A DNA stretch of 64,000 bases from assembly GCA_963971425.1 (NCBI GenBank), contig OZ020518.1, positions 15,072,190-15,136,189 of the forward strand. Reading direction: 5' to 3'. This document shows, piece after piece, positions 56,788 through 64,000 of this stretch (position 1 is the first letter of the stretch; the number at the start of each line of letters is the position of its first letter). This DNA is from Bryoerythrophyllum caledonicum (Eukaryota; Streptophyta; Bryopsida; Pottiales; Pottiaceae). The translations under genes and the position numbers were made by a program. The notes beneath the pieces were generated by a model. That model saw only the letters and a list, made by a program, of their open reading frames with translations. It ran no database searches and had not been told where the DNA came from.

Positions 56788-57160
56788 TTTAGGGTTTAGG
56801 GTTTCGAAGGGTATGCCGAGAATCGGTTACAGTTGTGGGGTTTTTCTTTCCTTCCTGCAAGAGAGAATCGGTTTCGAGGATTCAGAAATTAGGGTTAGGG
56901 TTTAGGGTTTAAGGTTTCGAAAGGGTATGCTGAGAATCGGTTTGCAGTAGAAGGAGAGTTGTGGGTTTTTCTTTCCTTCCTGCTGTCGAGGATTCGGAAG
57001 TTAGGGTAAGGTTTAGGGTTTAAGGACTTGGAGAGTGAGATCGTGATGTGGTGAGAACCTGTAGAGCGGAGGTTGTGGTTTTCTTCTTTAATAATTCCTT
57101 GGTGGAGATTCTTTTGTTTTGAGAATTCAGGATTAGGGTTTAGGGTTTAAGGATTCGGGA
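56788..57160 (+). promoter_or_regulatory. Telobox-rich 5' leader/promoter of the PPR gene, about 110-bp tandem repeats
   Basis: TTTAGGGTTT-type words (plant telobox, AAACCCTAA on the other strand) occur in clusters near 56790, 56890, 57005 and 57135, and again in intron 1 (57720-57800). Between the first three clusters, a unit with AGAATCGGTT and TTTTTCTTTCCTTCCTGC repeats at about 110-bp steps. Teloboxes are common in promoters of plant genes for translation and organelle biogenesis. Confidence 0.6.
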
Positions 57161-57165
57161 GGAAC

Positions 57166-57180
57166 ATGCGGGTGAGATGA
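57166..57180 (+). promoter_or_regulatory. Five-codon uORF overlapping the PPR start codon
   Basis: ATG CGG GTG AGA TGA; its stop overlaps the first main ATG (57177-57179). The main frame offers three consecutive ATGs (57177, 57180, 57183). Confidence 0.5.
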
Positions 57181-60100
57181 TGATGAGGCGCGGCGTGCTC
57201 TTGCGAGCGGCGTCTGTGTGGAATTGCAAGCTCTTCTCCACGTCTGTTGCGCGCCAGGCATGTGCAGCTGAGGTCCAGGAGCTGCGAACTCCAGGTGAGT
57301 TCAGTCGTGTTTGATTGGGTTTGGTTCCAACTTTGATGCTTCAATCCATGAATGGCATTCTTTAATTTGCGTAGGACAATCATCTCCATGTTATAAACCC
57401 TGAGCCCTGAAATCGGCCAAAATATCAGCATTCCCTTCAATACCTCCAAATTATCAGGGTTTCGGTTGGAGCTCTGTGCGGTGACGCTTTATTCCTTGAA
57501 TGGCATTCGCTGTGTGGAAAGAGGTGATCGCGTTGCGAAGGATAATCGGTTTCATGCGATAAATCCTGAGCTCTGAAAATGGCCAGAAACTTAGGGTTCA
57601 GAGTTTTGGATTTAGGTTCGAACACCATGAATGCTATTCACCGATTTGTCTACGTTGATCACGTCGTTCAAAAAACTCAGCTTCATGTGACAAACTTTGA
57701 ACTCTTGAAGTGGCTAAAATTTTGTAAAACAATTAGGGTTCAAGGTTTCGGGTCTTAGGGTTCATGAGGTTAGGGTCTATGGGGTTTAGGTTTAGGGCTA
57801 TGAAATTCGGATTTTTTTCGAGCTTTGTGAGGTGATGAATGGAAATTCACCAATTTGTCCATGTCTGAGTTTCATGTGATAAACCCTGACCTTTTATTCT
57901 TTGATCTCTCATTCTTTCCCAGGAGAACCTGGAGAAGCACATGGGAAACCTCAAAGAAGCGGGCCGAAGGTGAAGCAGTACGGGAGAGGCGGCCGCCCCC
58001 TCCTTGCCGACAAAGCAGCCTCCCCGAAGCCGGAGCTCATCCAGGATGCGAGGATCATGAAGCTGTTCAACCTGGCCAAGGAGCGCAACTTCGCGGAGCT
58101 CAAGGCGTCCCACGCGCGTCTCCTCAAGGAGGGCGACCGAGAAGGGCTGGACGTGTACCTGTACTCGCGTCTCATGACGCTGTGCGTGAGGACGGTGGGC
58201 AATGAGACGGCGCTCCCCATCTTCGAGCTCATGGAGGAGGCTGGCGTCACTCCCAATGTGGTGCCCTACACCATCGTCATCCGAGCTCTCATGGATCTCG
58301 CGGTAAGCTCTCATGAATTTGCATCCATCTTTTATCGTTTCTGCATATGGTTTAGGGTTTAAGGTCCCATCTTCCCAGTTATGCGAGTAATCCTCGCTGT
58401 TTTACTCTAGACATTGTCACGCTTGATAGGGTATATATGAAGTCACCATCTATCCTTCTTTTTTCTTATTGTTTGGACTTGGTGAATTCATATCCACTTT
58501 CTCCTTTTCTGCAAATGATTTAGGGTTTAGGAATGGTAGCCCTGAACCCAACTAAGCTCAACCGAGGCAGCTCTTCCCATCTTGCTACTTCTCGTCTGCA
58601 AATGACCCTCAACGTGATCTTGTCTCTATTTGGTCTCATGAATATCGTTTCGATTCAGTGTCATGGATTTTATTGACTTCACAGACTAACCCTACCACTA
58701 TGCTGGATAGTGTGTTTAATGCATGTTCCCCTTCTTTGTGATTGAAAACTTGGGGTGTTGTTTCTCATGTAGGACGATGAGAAGTTTCACCACTACGCGG
58801 AGCAGAACGTGAAGGAGGTGGCCAAGAGCGAGGCGCTGGCGTCCAAGGCGCTGAAGCTCTTGTCTGAGATGCGGAGCCGGGGGATCAAGCCCAACGAACT
58901 GACCTACAAGCCGATCATGGCGTGGCTTCCGCCGCGAGGGCGCGACGCGCAGTTCCGGGAGCTCAAGGAGCTCATGGCGCTGGACGGAGTTCCGTTCACT
59001 GGCGTGTTCAAGTTCTACGAGATCCGGTTGGCATTGAAAGTGGGGGACGTCATCAACGCGGAACGCCTTTACCTCGAAGCCAAGCATCGAAATGACAACA
59101 TCGCTTCTTCCTTGGATGGTGAGAATCCTGACATCTTCTGCTGTGAAAGTGGAGTACATGGAAAATGGGGCTTTGTTTCAGTCATTTGTGAAGTCACCCG
59201 GAGTTTGATTAAGATTCCTCCTCTTTTCACGTCTATGTAGTTCCTTATCTAATCTAAATTCAGCTTAACCCTTAAAGGTCTGAGAAGCCACAGTTGGGTT
59301 GCAACATGATGTTTTCTCCGTATTTGGCATACAAGGTGTAAGAAGTTAATGAAAGGACTGAGAGGCGGCTAATTTTCATCAGGGTTGACTTGAGTTTCGA
59401 ACTACTTTGACTTGACTTTAGTTTGAGAAAAGAGGGGTATCTTGTTGAAACTCCGGGTGACTTTAGAAAGAGCTCTAATGCTACGGCAATGGTTTTTCTG
59501 GTTTGAGAAACATGATTAACTGATGGGACAGGAAACTTGCGATGGCTTGGGGGATGATGACATATACAATTGAGGCAGCCCATTTTTTGAGTACGTTTTC
59601 GCATGCGGACAGAGTTGATGAGGTCATAGACTTGCTTCCCAGAGTGTTACCCGTCATGAACTCTGACAAGGGCACTGCATCTGCGTTCCAGTGTCTGGGA
59701 AGGCACCGTCGACATGAAGCTGCCATCGCCTGCCTCAACCTCTTGAAAAGATCAGGTGAATAACATTCAGATCTCTCTCTTTCTTTTGGTTTTTTGTTGG
59801 TCCTGAGAGTTGGATCTTTTGTTTTTCAGGAGGAAGCCCCGAACAGTTGAATCGCGCTTTTGTAGGCTACATTCTGGGTTCTGCCAAAGCTAATAAGGTA
59901 TGCTTTGTTGCAGTGTGATTAGAAATGGAGCCTCTCTTGAAGGTTTCTCGAAAAGGAGCTTTTTATCATGAAAGTAGGAAGTGTGGGGACCTTCACCACT
60001 CTCCCATTTTGACATGGCAAGCGAGCATTGGATGAGAGAGTCGCTTACATACTATCAAGGAGGGTGGGACCCTCCTTAATTGTTTTTAAGCGACTCGGTT

Positions 60101-63100
60101 CTTCAATGCTTGCTTGCCATGTCAAAATGGGAGAGTGATGAAGGTCCCCACACTTCCTACTTTCATGATAAAAAGCTCCTTTTAGAGAAACCTTCAAGCA
60201 GGGCTCCATTTCTACTATTCCTGGCCATTTTAGATAATAATACTGGGTACTTGTGTAATCTGGCAACATCCATTGTCTTACTTTTGAATCCTTCTCGCTC
60301 GAAGGGCAGTGACTCCATGTTTTCTTTTCAAATGGCAGTTGGATGAAGCATTGAGAGCCAGAAGGGACGTCGAAGAGCAGTGTCAAATAGAAGCACCTCC
60401 GGAGGCTTTCAATATTCTAATCGATGCATGCTGTAAGCACGGCCAAGTAAGTTATCAGGCGGTCTCATGTGGCATACTTTTGATGCACCCTGTGTACTTG
60501 TATGACATGATTATCCATTTTTGAGAGATGTGGGAGAAGCTAAACCGTTGAACTTATTGATGTTATTATTTGACAGGTATCTCGAGGGCTAGATCTTTTG
60601 GATGAGATGCAGCAAAGAGGGACAAAGTTGTCCCCTTACGCATTCAACCCTTTTATCTGCGATTTTGCACGTTGGGGCATGCACGAAGAGGTCATTCTTT
60701 TTCGCCATCTTTTGGGAGCCATAATTGCATATCTGGCAATGGAGCATTTGATTAATTTGCCGGCTTCATATCATGTCTTGGTGTGATGTTGAAACCAGGC
60801 ATTTGAGATGAAGGCAGCCATGATCAGGCTTGGTGTAAAGCCATCAGTGGTGACATACAGCACACTAATGAACTGTTGCGTCAAGCTTGGAGATGTAAGT
60901 TATTCACATTAAGCATACGTTTGCTGCGTGATTGTTTTGAGTTACCGACTGTCAGTGGAGCAAAAATGGTGTCCCAGCTATTTGATTACCAATTCTCAGC
61001 TCAACACTATGAAGCAGAATTTGGGGCATTATCTTGAAGTTCAAGTAGAGTTCAAGATTCAGTGATCTAGGTTACTTACTTCATTCTTCCGCTGAAACAT
61101 GCAGATGGAGAAAGCATACAATTTACTTGCAGAGATGAAGCGGATTGGATTGCAGCCAAATGCCCACTGCTATAACCCTCTTATCATGGGTTTCGGAAAT
61201 CAGGTAATGCTATAGAGCATACGAAACCAAAGTGAGGAGTCTCATGAATTAGGATAATTTTTCTTTGGGTTTTTCATGTATAGATGGTGACTTGTGGAGA
61301 CCGGTGGAACAGGAAAGGTTGGACCGAGCTTTAGAGGTACTGAAGGAAATGCTGGTGGCCGGAGTTCCGCCGGATACTTACACCTATTCAATGCTAATCT
61401 TTGCGTGCTCGATGGTTCGGAATGAGGACAAGGCCGTTGAGGTATTGCCATTGAACCCAACGTTAACCCTTAAAGGTCTGAGAAGCCACATTTGGGTTAC
61501 GACATGATGTTTGACATACAAGGTGTAAGAATTGATTTCCACAAAAGTTTGTCTTTGTGTCGACACACGGCAGTTCAAATTTAGATCATCATTGCTCCTA
61601 CTACATTGGTTGGAGAAGTTGCAAAATGGTCATGTATTCTACATGTATGGTGTCGTATTTGACCATGATAAGGTTGAGATTGATTGAAATGACCTCCCAA
61701 TGAAAGATGGTTATGATCTATCTTCCGCTCATGCTCACTCTGACTTGTGGGATCTGCTCGTTCACTTTGCTTTGCAGTTGTTTGAAGCCATGCGGGAGCA
61801 TGGGGTGCAACCTAACGCGGCCATATATTCCGCCATGGCTTCTGTGTTTGCGAGATGCGGAAACCTAGAACGGAGTATTGAGGTAGGAACTTTACTCCTT
61901 TTTAATAAGTCCTTAACTCCTCTTGGAAAACACGACTTAGGAGTGTATTCCAACTAGCAGATGGTGAAGGAGATAGAGAGAAGAGGGGAAGAAGTGGGCA
62001 CCGAGGCCAAGAGTGCTGTGTTGGCTGGCTTGGCTTTGGCTGGGCGTCTTGAGGAAGCTCGTGCGTTATATGGAGCTCTGAGGAGGGAAGGTGCCTTTCC
62101 AGAGGCTTACTCAGTTGGAATCTTACTGGTAAAGTTATTTGTACCACGGTCTATCTACACTCAATGCTCACTGTGCTTTGTTTACAAATCTCTAAGTTGG
62201 ATCGGAGCTTATAAAGTCATCCAAAGTTTCAGTAACAGACCCCCTCTTTTGACTACTCTTACTTCTTTTAGATCAATTGAGAGCTATACGGAGCCGATTT
62301 TTTTATCAAATTCAGAATGCCCAAAGAGGGGGTATCTTGTTCAGACTTCGCCTGGCTTATAGATAACTCTAGTATGTTTCATAGATATAGTTTATTTATC
62401 TACTAATCAGCAGCTCGCTTTGTGATGAATTTTGGAATGGCAGGTTGCTGTGGGGAAAGGCGGGGATCTGGATGGCATGTTCAGCATCTTTGAGGACTGC
62501 CGCCAGGAGAATCTATGGTCGAAGCTGACCTACCAACAGCGTGCTGAATTTCTGAACGTCCGATGCATCAACGTGGTGCTGGGTTGCATACGCCATAATC
62601 AGCTGGGGTGAGTCCACATAATAGGTTCTACTATGTCAACAAACTCCATGATTCACATTGTCTAAAATCAGTCAAGCTTTTCACAGCATTCTAGAACCAG
62701 TGCGAGGGCGACCTTTTAGTTCAGGAACTTGTTGGGAGGATGATTCCTAAATAAGCTTAGAACTTCTTGGAAGATCCTCATGAAAAATGAAGTAATTGGC
62801 CATCAAAAGGAAGAAAGGAATGAGCATGACAACATTTTGAGGCCGCTCTAGCATTGGTTCATGAAGTTGTGTCCGTCACATTTACTCTTTGACTTTGTGG
62901 ACTTGCTTATGCATTTCCCTTCTGACAATTCTTAAATTTTCTTTTTCTGCAGACGAGCTCTTCAGTTTTTGCGTAAAGTGAACGACGAAAAAATCGCAGA
63001 TGTGGCTGTTCTCTTCGACAAGGTACTCTCCATACTTCTTCACGATTCTTTTAATATTTTTTTGTCTCGTTCTAAAGCTTGTGATGTTTTCCATGCCCAC

Positions 63101-63725
63101 ATCTTTTCAGATTTTCCTTCACATTTCGAATGGAGGGAGAGACGAGAACGAGATGTGCTGGTTGGACGTGGACGATGGATTCACTGTGGTGGCGGCCATG
63201 CGAGAGCTGGGCCTGAAGCCTTCACGCATGGCGTTGGAAGCGCTCCTCGATGGCTGCGCTTCCATGAACGACTCCGAGCAAGCGCAGAGAGTCGTCTCTG
63301 AAATGGAGAAGGAAGGCCTGGCTCTCAATGTCTTCACACAAATCAGGTGCATTTTTCGCCGCCTTCTCTCTCTCTTTAGATCATGAGAGGTGATTTTGAA
63401 GAGATACCTTATTCTTCACGTGGAAGTGATGTTATGAACTCATTTTTTTTCGCCCTCATCACTGTGCTGTTCCCCCAGGTTGTTTCGAGCATACGTAGCG
63501 GCAGAGGACGAGGAGAGAGCGCTGGAGCTGCTGGAGCAGATCGACGTCTATGACTGGGAGGATGCGCATGTGCAGTTCATCCTTTTGCAGACGTTGCAGC
63601 CCCATTTCGAGGCGGCGCAGGACTCGCCGCAGGCGGCGCAGGCTCCGGAGACGCTGCCTCGAGTTCGACACAAGTTGGAGGAGCTGATAGAGCGCCATCC
63701 TTACCGACAGTGCATGGACGAGTAA
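57177..63725 (+). CDS. P-class pentatricopeptide repeat (PPR) protein, 16 exons
   Basis: Exons: 57177-57294, 57923-58302, 58773-59118, 59579-59755, 59830-59897, 60339-60446, 60577-60690, 60799-60894, 61105-61203, 61313-61441, 61778-61882, 61961-62128, 62444-62607, 62953-63022, 63111-63346, 63479-63725 (874 aa), phases consistent. The N-terminus (MMMRRGVLLRAASVW) looks like a mitochondrial or plastid targeting peptide. Typical 35-residue repeats follow: PNVVPYTIVIRALMDLA, FNILIDACCKHGQ, KPSVVTYSTLMNCCVKLGD, PPDTYTYSMLIFACSMVRNE, QPNAAIYSAMASVFARCGNL. There is no DYW or SMR domain. P-class PPR proteins bind organellar RNA for stabilisation, splicing or translation. I cannot name the orthologue. 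Exon 4 uses a weak acceptor; the stronger AG at 59532 would bring a stop. So many introns are unusual for a plant PPR gene. Confidence 0.85.
59265..59350. mobile_element. End of a family-2 TTAA MITE in PPR intron 3
   Basis: TTAA (59265-59268), CCCTTAAAGGTCTGAGAAGC, then CATACAAGGTGTAAGAA as in the other copies; the right end is lost. Confidence 0.6.
59921..60213. mobile_element. Fold-back element in PPR intron 5
   Basis: Arms of about 135 bp pair closely (AGAAATGGAGCC at the left end, GGCTCCATTTCT at the right; CCATTTTGACATGGCAAGC with its complement near 60115). The centre has the palindrome AAGGAGGGT-GGG-ACCCTCCTT. It fills most of intron 5 (59898-60338). Confidence 0.88.
61463..61715. mobile_element. 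Family-2 TTAA MITE in PPR intron 10
   Basis: TTAA (61463-61466), CCCTTAAAGGTCTGAGAAGC, an interior shared with 44307-44591 (CTACTACATTGGTTGGAGAA, GACCATGATAAGGTTGAG). The right end fades near 61715. Confidence 0.6.
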
Positions 63726-64000
63726 ACCATAGCTACATTTGCAGTTTTTTTTTAATCAAATTATATCAAAGTACACCATTTCGAAAGAAGAATAGAAACC
63801 TTCTTCGGATTGTGAAAAGTTGCACTTGTTTGGGTGTGATTTCAAAGACAAAAGCAGGTCATGTTATTATCATATCATAATCAAGTTGTTTGTCTAGTCA
63901 CGCCACGTTTCGAGAAGATATTGGTCTTTTTTATTTATAATAGTAATTATTTATGTGTACTACACCAAACACTGCATATGGTGTGGACCAGAGTAGTTCG
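63726..64000. other. PPR 3' UTR and start of a dispersed repeat
   Basis: No gene. The last about 35 bases (CCAAACACTGCATATGGTGT) match 37360-37395, so a repeat copy begins here and runs out of the window. Confidence 0.5.

Noticed and set aside
56788-57160. Interstitial telomere
   Set aside because: TTTAGGG words are scattered among unique spacer repeats, not a continuous array.

Overview
The window is nuclear DNA of a green plant, most likely a non-seed land plant or a streptophyte alga; I cannot place it more precisely. The basis is a set of intron-rich genes with GT..AG introns, including two LIL3 light-harvesting-like genes, a plant-type bifunctional FMN phosphatase/riboflavin kinase and a PPR gene. 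There are no bacterial operons, no CRISPR and no viral genes.

Seven multi-exon genes were rebuilt exon by exon with consistent splice phases: a DegP/Deg-type serine protease with a predicted plastid transit peptide (13.4-15.3 kb, +), two tandem LIL3 genes (15.8-16.8 and 17.2-18.6 kb, +), a bifunctional riboflavin kinase/FMN phosphatase (19.3-21.6 kb, -), a divergent AT-rich calnexin (26.0-29.9 kb, +), the RNase P/MRP subunit POP5 (38.8-39.9 kb, -) and a LEC14B/DCAF11-type WD40 protein (42.3-45.4 kb, -). An eighth, a 16-exon PPR gene (57.2-63.7 kb, +), closes the window. One tRNA-Cys(GCA) lies at 19.09 kb. DEG, LIL3 and the flavin enzyme form a compact, GC-rich gene cluster serving plastid or cofactor functions. 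The calnexin differs sharply from its neighbours in base composition.

Most of the rest is mobile-element material. It includes a LINE remnant with an RNase H-like and zinc-knuckle C-terminus (48.6-50.1 kb), a tRNA-derived SINE that shares the LINE 3' end (3.9-4.3 kb), and several short 'tail-only' retroposons. All of these end in a stem-loop followed by (TTC)n; in one copy the tail has grown to about 658 bp. There is also a second SINE family with clear target duplications, many short TTAA-flanked inverted-repeat elements (piggyBac-like MITEs), several long fold-back elements (two of them inside introns), a nested MULE-type MITE with a 9-bp target duplication, and a 1.1-kb modular inverted-repeat element. 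The block at 7.1-11.6 kb is unusual: it is saturated with CCGG/CCCGGG words and carries a 413-aa ORF I do not recognise.

Repeat boundaries were read by eye. Those with target-site duplications are firm; the others are approximate.
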